A stretch of 64,000 nt of DNA from Acholoe squamosa (lineage: Eukaryota; Annelida; Polychaeta; Phyllodocida; Polynoidae). A program made the position numbers and the translations under genes. Shown here in pieces: positions 20,601 to 29,046 of this stretch. Where the stretch lies: NCBI GenBank assembly GCA_949317995.1, contig OX439043.1, forward strand, positions 1 to 64,000, written 5' to 3'. The notes under the pieces are model-generated. The model was not told where the DNA came from. It did not search any database and saw only the letters and a program-made list of their open reading frames with translations. The stretch's first letter is position 1, and every line of letters starts with the position of its first letter.

Positions 20601-20878
20601 GAGAGGGAGTTAACAAGTACTTACAAAACAAAAGTCTAGAAGACACTGTTCGCTGTCTGTACATGTTTGTACCAAATAGCATACTGGCATTTTGTTTGAT
20701 AGATAGCATGTATGTAGTTTGTTTCTCGAGACCTCGTCCTGCTATAAATACAAGCCAAAAAAGTACTGACTATGTTATAGTGTCGATGAACCCTGTCTTT
20801 ATATATCAATACCTTAATAAGAAAAATGTTATAAGTCAAACAATTTTAAACGAACTAAAAATGTTAATGGTCGATTAA
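17651..20878 (+). CDS. DNA primase, herpesvirus UL52-like (archaeo-eukaryotic primase fold)
   Basis: A 1075-residue protein, close in length to herpesvirus UL52 primases. The catalytic core lies at about 545-700: VADIDLKL gives the metal-binding D554-x-D556; KIGLHHHALLP (609-619) gives the nucleotide-binding Lys/His motif; AYDLSVYP supplies the third acidic residue (D659); LRGPSQVK (678-685) matches the arginine/lysine motif typical of the herpes-pox primase group. The C-terminal 250 residues are cysteine-bearing (near CDKMCATFC) and may contain the zinc motif found in UL52 proteins. It would synthesise RNA primers in the nucleus with a helicase partner; here the SF3 helicase at 10302 is the likely partner, as no UL5-type helicase is seen. 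An AATAAA follows the stop by about 45 bp. Confidence 0.85.
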   Translation: MPLSHEVIFGRACFACEQGSILTSKPDLFLKQIENVECALQEEYFLYVPDICTLDYIHEWSRSCNAQDGVTGIIVLERITKEQKCATLAIPCGLALFTCPKDERDIILHSAKFSNAHLVKGHIKLLWFSVLHIIKLNTLLAREVNELCHSWNNLWNVSMDVIHRSKRNTLYPHVLPQKTFYENMAVLQNVFSEWSTKVRSVQAESLWSKDNNSLPRNISALEHMFLSFHVLLRWHRDRHVDPFTMLRHIMKNIKVTQEYRTNDKQLGETLEGGLKFDPRYHGMMARLTGCYGDLRNQLTAAYKKLCNIMFDNGVIVYKELTVPMQSRRTVFKVVPLYTGHVTEKFIENSIASVPLSVFDTFAIQKWCKSRKTDLLEHTLNPNVVFQSVYKDVRPVFDGNNKTFLRLYGNCEDLLQIMNKKEPLYYTFQNLGTLEHGRPETPALPLIGLTKATIPRSRSPFHLSGKSVTKIRLVEAGEHCTPIWARPTENGGMNFMRIVPALKKPCQTKQKMSSVASMQDLITKNMYPFKENKLVSGTTNEYLQSGLHWSSFVADIDLKLAGKDVPVPDINALSKDVVAAFDAMFQSIFPGQKIRKHLVFCSTRDSDTIKIGLHHHALLPTGLVFTSSACRDLAGMLETIRHAYPNTLGIETWEDEPAYDLSVYPIPTKAGDPVGHCLRGPSQVKHDGTRQLKCVLNTSDTPLTIDDILVHGPQYTTREDGGKVIFGRVVKNFEGVQHLKDVAFFKDYEAKVMTKNMNHVCFKNVNDIAREINKRSYIFPEGKNPVPLLLEILNSLWKQTNSGKFLLVQHLKTKEGRNGKRYDSTFINNVDRFSRFVYNNAEKTINLVINNDANCSMPLCIRYPHNTRSGKGVQVTVNYSSKMIKFVLFMSKCFKARCQANFDLNFFLPNIVLPMPNIFISTPVLKGCDKMCATFCGSKVRVIQLNPCFSSEQYPFTNMYEDEKIEDASLSEVAQFEKIEIAHEGEGVNKYLQNKSLEDTVRCLYMFVPNSILAFCLIDSMYVVCFSRPRPAINTSQKSTDYVIVSMNPVFIYQYLNKKNVISQTILNELKMLMVD

Positions 20879-20923
20879 ACTAACCGTAACATCTAACAGG
20901 CTTTTTATAAGTAAATTGTGACC

Positions 20924-20929
20924 AATAAA
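20924..20929 (+). terminator. Polyadenylation signal of the primase gene
   Basis: AATAAA lies 46 bp downstream of the primase stop codon and ahead of the next plus-strand ATG at 21026, so it would separate the two transcripts. Confidence 0.55.
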
Positions 20930-21025
20930 AAAATAAAATGATATTAGAGATTGTAATTTTTTTGTGCATAAACCATAAAACCTTTTTAACGTCGCTATTT
21001 GCAGTAAGACAGCTGAACCAAAACC

Positions 21026-23173
21026 ATGTATTTTGTGTTCCGTCAATGCAAAATATTATCTTTTGCACTTAATTGGTTTTTAATAATAGGCTTTTTACAT
21101 ACCAACTGTTTATGTAACAAGATTCTTAGCATGCCTTCTGAATACAGTCGTGTAAATTGGGGTGTGGTTTTCACTAAGGTGGGCACCGTATTAAACGGTG
21201 TAACAAAGTATCGTCATACTTTTGCTCTTCCTATTCCTAACATGGATTACAAACCTTTAAACTCCATTAACTGCTCTGCACACACGCACGACATGGCACA
21301 CTGCAATGCAATAAACGAGCTTTCTACGGTGGTCAGCAACGGTTATAAAAAAGAGTTTGGGCTCATGAAAGAAAGCATAAACAATGTTCTGTCTGCCATT
21401 GGTAGGGTGGAAGAAAACAGCTCAAGAGGCCGCAAAAGAAGAAGCACATACGATACTCAAACGTCTGCACCACATCTGTCGCCAAATTTTTGCAACAACA
21501 GTAAAGTGGTAGGGTCTGATACCGGCGGCGGCCTTTTGGCTACTATGGGCAGGATCGGAAGTGACCTACTTGGCACTCCAAACTGGGGCGATGTTAAATT
21601 AATGGACAAACACATGTGTGAACTTGCAGATACTGTTCATATGAACACGGAGGAAATAGTTCGTTCCGAGGAGACTTTGTCCTCCTTGTCTCACATGATA
21701 GACGGTGAAAATAAAGCCTTACAAAGCGGCCTTCGCAACATAAATAAGCGCATTAATGAAACTGATGCGGCTCTTAAAAGATTGGGTCGAAGAATGACAA
21801 ATGACTTAAACAGTATCATGACAAAGGTGTCATCTCTTGCTACTGCTCAGGCAGCCACCCTAACTCTTTTAGGCAACTTGGAACATTACAGAATGGTAAC
21901 TAATCGTTATCTAAAGTATAGCCGGGACTGGGTTTTAGGTATCAATAGACTTTTAGAAGGTTACATTCCACCTAGACTTATACAAACCACCGACATTCAA
22001 AAAGTCCTGAGGCATGTTAATAATGTAGAGTTACCAAGACATCCCCAGTTAAGGTTAGTTTATCCAGATCCATCATTTTATTACAAGATTAGATCGACAG
22101 CTTACACCCGTTCTCAAAACTACCTTTTCATCACTCTGACCATCCCGTTAAAATCAGTAGGTGGAATCTTAGGTGTGTACCGTGTAGACAAAACGTATAT
22201 TGCAACAGCTGAGCATCACAAGGCGTCTACACGAATAGCTAACCTGCCGGATTTTTTTGCAGTGACTCCAAATGCACGTTACTATACTGAATTGTCTCTT
22301 GCACACTATACTTCTTGTCGGGGTGAGGAAATTAAAGTTTGCTCCACAGAAAGAGGATTACAGGATACAAATCATTTAACATGTGGAGCAGCACTTTTTT
22401 ATGACGACAAAAGAGCTATAGCAAAGCACTGTGATGTACGCGTTGAACTAACAGATCAACCTACTGAAGTAATACGGTTAGAAAGTACAAGGTATCTAGT
22501 TCATTCTTATAATGCTGGACCAGACACACCTTGGGTAGTACACTGTCCCTATTTAAATGCATTGCCGGGAAATACGGCCACTGAACACCTTAGAACCACT
22601 ACTTCATGCAACACGTGCATAGTTAAAGTTCCCTGCGGCTGCTCCTTAACAGGCATCGGCTTTTACATTCCCTACGAGTTTACCGGTTGCGATTTCAATG
22701 ACCATTTAGGTTTTCCAGATGTAATCAAAGCCTTTCCTGTTAACTTGCATGTTATAACTTCTTTGTTCGATGAGGATGATATCAGACATATAAATGGAAG
22801 CTCGACCCATTCAGATCCATCCACCACAAACCCCCTAATGTTATCAGATTTGTTCTTAAATGTTACTGAAAGCAATTGGGACGGGGTTGTGGAATCACAT
22901 GAGAAGTATACTCAGGACTTTAATCACATGATGGCACTCCACAAGAACAATTCAAAAATATATTCTGACAGGGCTACAGCATATTTAGAAAAAGCAGAGA
23001 ACTTTAAAGACTTAGCCATGTCTCACATAAAGGATTTGGAAAACACATTTGGCGGGACCTCATATAAAACATTTTTTAATCCTTCTTCGTTTATAACCGC
23101 AGCAACCCTTTTTTGGTGTATTGCCATTTCTTCATTTATAATGACCATATATACTTTTTGCACTAAACGCTAA
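21026..23173 (+). CDS. F-type class I fusion glycoprotein 1
   Basis: A 715-residue type I membrane glycoprotein. An N-terminal hydrophobic segment (about 9-28) looks like a signal peptide. The GVVFTKVGTV and HTFALPIPN block (about 46-71) is typical of baculovirus-F and gypsy-type Env ectodomains. A strong furin site RGRKRR (134-139) is followed by a glycine-rich segment and a long heptad-containing region (about 190-290). Further on are a cysteine cluster (CNTCIVKVPCGCSL, then FTGCD), several N-x-S/T sites, a membrane-proximal helical region, a transmembrane segment (about 686-711) and a very short CTKR tail. Expected role: membrane fusion at entry after furin cleavage. It shares layout with the genes at 41614 and 43560. 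The family call rests on architecture and recognisable blocks. Confidence 0.75.
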   Translation: MYFVFRQCKILSFALNWFLIIGFLHTNCLCNKILSMPSEYSRVNWGVVFTKVGTVLNGVTKYRHTFALPIPNMDYKPLNSINCSAHTHDMAHCNAINELSTVVSNGYKKEFGLMKESINNVLSAIGRVEENSSRGRKRRSTYDTQTSAPHLSPNFCNNSKVVGSDTGGGLLATMGRIGSDLLGTPNWGDVKLMDKHMCELADTVHMNTEEIVRSEETLSSLSHMIDGENKALQSGLRNINKRINETDAALKRLGRRMTNDLNSIMTKVSSLATAQAATLTLLGNLEHYRMVTNRYLKYSRDWVLGINRLLEGYIPPRLIQTTDIQKVLRHVNNVELPRHPQLRLVYPDPSFYYKIRSTAYTRSQNYLFITLTIPLKSVGGILGVYRVDKTYIATAEHHKASTRIANLPDFFAVTPNARYYTELSLAHYTSCRGEEIKVCSTERGLQDTNHLTCGAALFYDDKRAIAKHCDVRVELTDQPTEVIRLESTRYLVHSYNAGPDTPWVVHCPYLNALPGNTATEHLRTTTSCNTCIVKVPCGCSLTGIGFYIPYEFTGCDFNDHLGFPDVIKAFPVNLHVITSLFDEDDIRHINGSSTHSDPSTTNPLMLSDLFLNVTESNWDGVVESHEKYTQDFNHMMALHKNNSKIYSDRATAYLEKAENFKDLAMSHIKDLENTFGGTSYKTFFNPSSFITAATLFWCIAISSFIMTIYTFCTKR

Positions 23174-24474
23174 GTTATAAATTAAAATAACCTTTGTTTA
23201 TGGTAAAGAAAAAAAAGTACTAAACACACACAAACATGGAGTTTTTTTACTACATTTATTTTTCTTATATTTCAAAAGTAAAAGCACAATTTTTATCGAT
23301 AGTCGTTCTTAATGATCTAATTACATATATATTTTTCAAGTAAATAAAATATGATGTGGCCCTTAGCTTTTTACTTATTACTGCCTACATGATTATTAAT
23401 CATTTCAATATTTTTTTCATCGTAATTACAGGGATGTAAGTCAGGGGTGGTGAAAAAACATGAAAACATTAACAGACATCCAAAGGTTGTATATAAACAC
23501 TTAATATGACCTGAAAACAATTGTATATGGGGTTAAAATGCTTCTAAACACAAGTTTCAAGATTTACCTATTACCCCCTCCCCACCCCATCACAGTGGCA
23601 TGGAGTATTGGTGTATAGAACTACCATCTCCTCACTGATTTTAACAGACCATAGCCTGACCTAGAAATGTGCCTGCACCCCCTCCCCACCCGTCACAGTG
23701 ACATGGAGTATTGTTGTATAAAATACCATTTCCTCGCTGATTTGAACAGACCATAGCCTGACCTAGAAACGTGGCTGCATGGCTAAGACCACCACTCCTA
23801 GTGGGAGTGTAGATTTGTCAACCTCTGTAACTCATTTCTAATCTAACCCACACTTATCTGCAGATTAAATCAGTGAAACTGAACTTTTGTTATCCACATT
23901 AACATGACTTTTATAAAAGAGCTTTCTTTTAAACAACCTTTCCAGTCACACTTCTGCACCTATTTTTATCGTGAGTTGTTGTGAGTTGATGTGCTTGTGT
24001 CTGCAGTCTGTATATACAGACGGAGGAACCAGCTGAAGCTGAATTTATTTTTTGTTCAATTATAGAGTCAGTATCATAAGTGCAGTGTCATAGTGGGGAC
24101 TGCCCCGTGCCTGATTTTTGCTTTCTTTGTGAATCAGGCACAATTAGGATTCATCATAAGGAAAGCACTAGGGCCATGGGAGTAACTGGGGAAACTGCAG
24201 GGAGGCCAGGCAGGGGGTAGGGGCTAACCTGGGGTTCAGTAGGGCCATTACCAGGCCCTGTCCTGCATTTTATAGCAGACAGGGAGAATTGAGGGGAGGT
24301 TAGGGGATGCACGAAATGGTAAATTCCCTCCGAAAATATCATGTGGAGTTTATATTGTCAAATAAAAAATATAAATTCCAGGATACATAAAAACAGGAAA
24401 TTATGGGAAATGATGAAGACTTACATCCTTGTAATTAAGCATTGTCATTTGCTATAATACTACACTGACTGCAT
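23174..24474. other. Non-coding region with a tandem duplication
   Basis: About 1.3 kb without a gene. It contains a two-copy tandem repeat at 23573-23784 and a locally GC-rich stretch (about 24165-24310, GGGCCATGGGAG and similar) unlike the surrounding AT-rich viral DNA. The latter may be host-derived or an old transposon fragment. A short palindrome TCTGTATATACAGA lies at about 24007-24020. Confidence 0.55.
23573..23784. repeat. Tandem duplication, 104-bp unit, two copies
   Basis: Both copies begin ACCCCCTCCCCACC (23573 and 23677), continue with GGAGTATT.GTGTA and end with ACCATAGCCTGACCTAGAAA. They differ at roughly ten positions, so the duplication is not recent. There is no coding potential. 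Confidence 0.85.
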
Positions 24475-25251
24475 TTAGCCAACAATGCACTCAGCCATGT
24501 GTTGCAACATTGTTTGCGATCCACCCTTCAATGGCTTTTTACACTTTTTACAAACTTGACTGTAAACATCAGCCTGACCACTGTCACATTCCGTCCATCC
24601 CGCCGTGTGATTTATTCCAGCTTCCTGAGCGCGAACTAAGCAAGAACTTTCTTGTTTAGACGGAGGCAAATTGGTTTTATAATGTATGCCATTGCTACGT
24701 CCCACAAGATATGACAGTCCTTCATGGAAAAAGTTTAGCTGGTTTTTATACCATTCAACCGTTATGTTTAAGTGCCTTAAAACCTCCTGCTTTTCCTTTT
24801 TCAAAACACTTTCTAAATAAGTATATGTTTCCTTTTCTTTTTTAAGTTCAGATTCCAAAAATGCTTCCTTCAGCTCAGTGCAGCGTTTTTCTTCGTTATA
24901 CTCTTTTCTAAGAATGTCTGCTTGATGTTTGTATGCCACATTTTCCTTTTCAAGGCGCTCTGCGGTAGTTCTATAGTGGGTAACCTCCGTGTCATAACTT
25001 GCAACCCGAGTCCATGCATTGGTCTTTTCTTTGCTTATTTGCTGCAGGCGGTGTTTTAACTGTGCTATAACTCCATCCTTTTCTCGAAGGGCATTTTTGC
25101 TTTCGGCTATTTCCTCGTCCTTGAGCTTAATGTTTTCTAAAAGTTTTAAATGGTTTTGTTGTGACACACTTTTCGCCTCCTCATCAGTCTTAGTAACACG
25201 CAGAACATCCTCATTTGTGTATGTAGATTTGTCCACAAATTTTCCTTCCAT
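24475..25251 (-). CDS. Coiled-coil protein with C-terminal zinc motif
   Basis: A 258-residue protein with ATG start at 25251. Residues about 25-165 form a nearly continuous, highly charged coiled coil (repeated K/E-rich heptads such as KLKDEEIAESKNALREKD). The C-terminal 40 residues hold a cysteine/histidine cluster (VCKKCKKPL, then LQHMAEC), consistent with a C2HC zinc finger. This arrangement suits an oligomeric scaffold, tegument or adaptor protein. No membrane segment is present. A TATATAAA box lies 73-80 bp upstream of the start. I recognise no specific family; TRAF-like or BED-like readings of the zinc motif are possible but unsupported. Confidence 0.75.
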   Translation of the reverse strand: MEGKFVDKSTYTNEDVLRVTKTDEEAKSVSQQNHLKLLENIKLKDEEIAESKNALREKDGVIAQLKHRLQQISKEKTNAWTRVASYDTEVTHYRTTAERLEKENVAYKHQADILRKEYNEEKRCTELKEAFLESELKKEKETYTYLESVLKKEKQEVLRHLNITVEWYKNQLNFFHEGLSYLVGRSNGIHYKTNLPPSKQESSCLVRAQEAGINHTAGWTECDSGQADVYSQVCKKCKKPLKGGSQTMLQHMAECIVG

Positions 25252-26250
25252 TTTTAAAAGGTAAGTAGTATTGACTCTTATCGTTTAATGAAAGTAACTA
25301 TGCCAACTGTAGTGGGAGTTTTCTTTATATAGCCCCTTTTTACCCTGTTCCTGTGATAAAAATTTCTGGCCCACGTGACATTTCTTTGCACCAATTAGAA
25401 AGGGGCAACTTCTTCCCTATACGGATATTATACTTATTACACGCCTTAGGGGATTTCCAGCACCTCTTTTTCATAACCCAAACTTAGGGAACCTTTCCTA
25501 TAGCTGAAGCAACATTTCTTTATTACCCTATATATATATATATAAAAATAGGTTGCTAGATCGCACGGTCACACGGTGGGTTGAACGATTTAGGGGCGGT
25601 GTAAACAAAAGAGGGACGTTAAAAGGTTCTCACGGAACCCATGGCGCCATGCTACTGAAACTTTATCAACATCATCTGGGCTGGAAGCTGTAAACTACAA
25701 ACTGTGACGGTCACCAGTCGTGTAACATGTCAAGAAGTAATCTGTACGAAGTGATCAATGAGAAACAGCTGAGGTGGAGCGTGGGAGCTCAATCTTTAGG
25801 ATGGTGTACAGGGAAATGTGTAAGTTAATGCATTTAAAAGAGGGGTTTCTTTTAAACTTAAAAAAATAAGTTTGTGCAAATATAAGGAGTCATTAGGAAT
25901 GGGGTATTAACATATAAGTTCGGTGGTAAAACTTTAATGGGCAACATCAAACATCTTTTTTTCATTTTTTGTGCTATGTGCCCCTACCATCGCACATAGC
26001 TGTCCCGGGCAACCTATTTAAGTTACCTTTCCGGGTCCAATTTTTTAAGAAATTGTTTGGGGATTTTCATTCATTTGTTTTTTTTCTTTTTTACATCTAT
26101 TGCACTTTCTTTATTCAGTCATTTACAATGTTTAAGGAAAACATTTTTTTCATCATGTTTGATTATTTACAAGGCTATATAAACTAACACTATACGGGTC
26201 TCATAAGATTTACAACATTCTATTTAACAAACAGATTTTATATAGTTTTT
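25252..26250. other. Intergenic region with TATA tract, possible small exon and RING-gene 3' block
   Basis: It holds the promoter of the coiled-coil gene, a (TA)n tract ending in TATAAAAA (about 25530-25547), and a short plus-strand reading frame at 25727-25819 that ends at a good splice-donor sequence (GTAAGT at 25820). It also holds a block (about 25937-26050, around GTGCTATGTGCCCC and CGCACATAGCTGTCCCGGGC) repeated near 27755-27855. The repeated block and a following minus-strand AATAAA (about 26109) form the 3' flank of the gene at 26251. Confidence 0.5.
25324..25331 (-). promoter_or_regulatory. TATA box of the coiled-coil gene
   Basis: The minus strand reads GGGGCTATATAAAGAAA, 73-80 bp upstream of the ATG at 25251. 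Spacing and consensus are good. Confidence 0.6.
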
Positions 26251-27027
26251 TTACAACACAAAACACATGTCATACAGTTCGTCATGGCACGCGGGACACA
26301 GTTCATTTTGTTGATGTTGTGCTGGTACCGGGGCCTGCATTTGTGCTAGGAGAAACGGCTGCGCCCTAAGCCCGTGCTTCCAACAACGTCTTTGTGCCAA
26401 ACTTAGTGGTTCTCTGCGTCTTCTCTGGTTTTTCAACTTTTTAATGTTTTTACGGGAATTAGGCACAGGCTGTACCAATCCAGGTTTTTTTACATAGCAG
26501 TTGCTGTCAGTGTTGTTGTGTTGGGGCGGTGTACTGTTAACTGGAAAAAAATATGAACCTTTGTCCGACTCTGTTGACGGTGGTCTTAGCATAGCCAGTT
26601 GTTTCTCGGCCTCTTTAGCCAAAGACCTATGTAAAACATTAAAAATGTCATAATAATCATCCTGATCCTCCTGCTCCTCCTCCTCCTTTTCCTCCTCACT
26701 TTTAGTTAGCTCGATCTGCCTCGTATTTAATTGGAGCCTAAACCTCACTTCCTTTTCCGATTGCGCCTGACGGTCATTTTCTGCATCTTTTTTCCGTTGG
26801 ACTAGGGCCTCCTCATGCCGCCTCTTTTTTTCCTCCTCTTGTTGTTCAACATGTAAAATTCTTCTTATTTCATCCACGGCTTCAAGAGCAGCAACGGTGT
26901 CCCTCATAAGCTCTGTACCTTTAGTGCAGTTGGCTAAAAGGCCAACGCCTTCAACTCCAGCCTCCATATTTTGAACCCAAGCACTTAGAGCCTTAAGGTT
27001 GAAGAGGGCTTGATTTTGAGCAGCCAT
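26251..27027 (-). CDS. RING-gene paralogue that has lost its RING domain
   Basis: A 258-residue protein. The ATG at 27027 (MAAQNQALFNLKALSAWV) matches the start of the paralogue at 29046 (MATTEQALQTLGALSAWV), so upstream extensions are ignored. Layout: an N-terminal conserved helical region (1-55), a Glu/Arg-rich charged coiled coil (about 65-125) and a low-complexity linker with a conserved TMAQRR/SLAQRR-like basic stretch. Then come only the first two zinc ligands of the RING (CPACHDELYD) before a stop. The downstream DNA does not continue a RING in this frame. It would therefore lack ubiquitin-ligase activity and could act as a dominant-negative partner of the intact copy, or it is decaying. 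The flanking DNA is duplicated too. Confidence 0.75.
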   Translation of the reverse strand: MAAQNQALFNLKALSAWVQNMEAGVEGVGLLANCTKGTELMRDTVAALEAVDEIRRILHVEQQEEEKKRRHEEALVQRKKDAENDRQAQSEKEVRFRLQLNTRQIELTKSEEEKEEEEQEDQDDYYDIFNVLHRSLAKEAEKQLAMLRPPSTESDKGSYFFPVNSTPPQHNNTDSNCYVKKPGLVQPVPNSRKNIKKLKNQRRRREPLSLAQRRCWKHGLRAQPFLLAQMQAPVPAQHQQNELCPACHDELYDMCFVL

Positions 27028-28095
27028 GGCTAGTGTATGGAGTAAAGGGGCTGGAGCACAAAGGATGCGCACACCAAGGCTGCACAAGGCCAAGTGAATG
27101 AGGCTCCTCATAGTCCTCCATATGATTTGGTTGGGTGGGGGGGGCTTACTCTGGGGGGACAAGTTTACCGTGTTTCAATTGGATTTTTATCCTTCCTATC
27201 TTGCATACCTAATATTTACTACAATTATTACATATAAAAAGAAATAATCATAAAATTAACTTTTTGTTATTTTTAAAGTTTTGGAGCACATACATGAATG
27301 GGTAAAAATGGTATGCAAAATACCCATTGCCTTGTCTACAATTAGTAGTAGCTGTGTAACAATATGTTAAGTTGTGCCCTTTCATCCCTATTCACAGTGT
27401 ATCCTTTAAAAATAGCTCCAACATACTTATTTTGTGTTTTAGTCTGTTTTCAATTCACCCAACTAACTTAAAAGTTTGCATGTTTTATTTTAGTGTGTTA
27501 AGCATTTTAATGAGAGACAATTTTTTTTTCATACAAGAAGCACCTATATCCCACTGTGCTACTCGTATACATGTAAACGAAGGAGGTAAAAAGTAATATT
27601 TGTATCATTTCTTTAAGCCTCGGTGCGAGCACGAGAAGAATAAGGGACATGTTAGCTTATGTGTTCATTGCCAAGTCTACAAGTAGTACCAATGTGCAAC
27701 TTCGTTATTAAACAGGGGAAAATTATGAAGGTGGAAGGGAAAGAATTGTATTGGGCAACATTAGACATCTTTTTATTTTTTTTGTGCTATGTGCCCCAAC
27801 CATCGCACATAGCTGTCCCGGGCAACCTATCCATGTTACCTTCCCGGGCCTAATTTTTTTTGGAGATTTTTGGGATTTTTTTGTATTTTTGGAGTTTTTT
27901 GGGATCTTTTTTTGTTTTTTTTCATTCATTTTTTTAATCATCAATTACACTGTTCTTTATTTAGTTATTTACAATGTTTAACAAACACATTTTTTCATCA
28001 TAATTCATTATTTACAATGTTTCATAAAACAAACAATGTATAAGTTTTATAGCTGAAAAATACAATTTACATAGGTTAACATAATTTACAAAGGT
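27028..28095. other. Intergenic region with repeated blocks
   Basis: No gene seen. The block at about 27755-27860 (GTGCTATGTGCCCCAACC and CATAGCTGTCCCGGGC) duplicates the 3' flank of the previous gene. Two divergent copies of another unit (about 27240-27355 and 27545-27715, with TTTAAAG/TTTAAGC followed by GCCTTGTCTAC or GCCAAGTCTAC) recur at about 29380-29500 and 29690-29860. TTTATT at about 27956 is AATAAA on the minus strand, serving the gene at 28096. Confidence 0.55.
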
Positions 28096-29046
28096 TCACA
28101 TAAGTCTATCTATCTCTTCTGTTTGCACAATCGCATGTCTACAAATTGGGCAATAACCGTGACCAGCAAACCATCCGTCTGCACATTCTGTATGGAAAAG
28201 GTGGTTACATTCTGTGAGAGACAAAGACCAGCCCAGAATCCCTCCTGCTTCAGATTTTAATGCTAAACTGTCCAGGCAAATAGGGCACTCTTCATCTCTT
28301 TCCTCCCTCAAGTTTTGCTGAACTTGTTCCGGTTCCGGTACTGGTTCCGGTTCTGGTTCAGGTGCTGGTTCCGGTTCAGGAGCTGGTTCCGGTGCTGGTG
28401 CTAGTCTACGGCGACGTCTCTGTGCCATAGTCAGTGGTTTCTTGCGCCTTTGTTCTTCCGGCTCCTCAAGATCATCAGTGTCCGAAGAATCCACTGAGTA
28501 TGGCACAGGGTGGGCAGGTTTCAGTTTTTTTAAACAACTTTTGCAGTTAGAGTTCTTGTTTTTTTGCAATGGGGTTCGAGTAGGTAAAAGATATGAAACC
28601 CCAACGAATTGTACATCCAAATCAGAGTCTGTGTCCGACTCTGCTAATGGTGGTGTGGGCCTTGCAGAGTCGGACACCCCCGCACCTGGAGTGTTAAGTA
28701 GCGGGGCCATTTGTTGCCTCATCCTCCTCTCCTCCTCTAATTGGGCCTGCTGATCTTCTTCTTCTTCCCTTAGCTGCTGGGCTAGGGCCTCCTCCTGCCG
28801 CCTTTGCTCTTCCTCCCTTTCCCATTGGGCTAGGGCCTCCTGCCGCCTCTCCTCTTCTTGCTGTTGTGCCTGTACAAGTTTCCTGTCCTTGTGAAGGGCT
28901 TTAAGGGCAGTAAGAGTGTGCCTCATAAGCACTGTACCTCTTGGATAACGTGGTAAAAGACCATCTTCATTAACCGTCGCTTGCATCTCTTCTACCCAGG
29001 CACTTAGGGCCCCAAGAGTTTGAAGTGCCTGCTCTGTAGTAGCCAT
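28096..29046 (-). CDS. RING-H2 finger protein, probable E3 ubiquitin ligase
   Basis: A 316-residue protein starting at ATG 29046. An N-terminal helical region (1-60) is followed by a Glu/Gln/Arg-rich coiled coil (about 60-125), an acidic Ser/Asp stretch (about 135-155), a basic patch (AQRRRRRLAP) and a P-E-P-A repeat tract (about 225-250). A C-terminal RING-H2 domain follows: CPICLDSL, then C-N-H-LFH-x2-C, then CPIC, which is the C3H2C3 ligand order. The domain would bind an E2 and transfer ubiquitin; targets cannot be read. Its duplicate at 26251 has lost the RING. RING proteins with charged low-complexity regions are common in invertebrate herpes-like and baculo-like viruses. The TATA context is unclear. 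Confidence 0.85.
   Translation of the reverse strand: MATTEQALQTLGALSAWVEEMQATVNEDGLLPRYPRGTVLMRHTLTALKALHKDRKLVQAQQQEEERRQEALAQWEREEEQRRQEEALAQQLREEEEDQQAQLEEERRMRQQMAPLLNTPGAGVSDSARPTPPLAESDTDSDLDVQFVGVSYLLPTRTPLQKNKNSNCKSCLKKLKPAHPVPYSVDSSDTDDLEEPEEQRRKKPLTMAQRRRRRLAPAPEPAPEPEPAPEPEPEPVPEPEQVQQNLREERDEECPICLDSLALKSEAGGILGWSLSLTECNHLFHTECADGWFAGHGYCPICRHAIVQTEEIDRLM

Noticed and set aside
21026-23173. Herpesvirus glycoprotein B
   Set aside because: Cleavage near residue 139 followed by heptads and a short tail does not fit the class III gB layout; F-type class I fits better.
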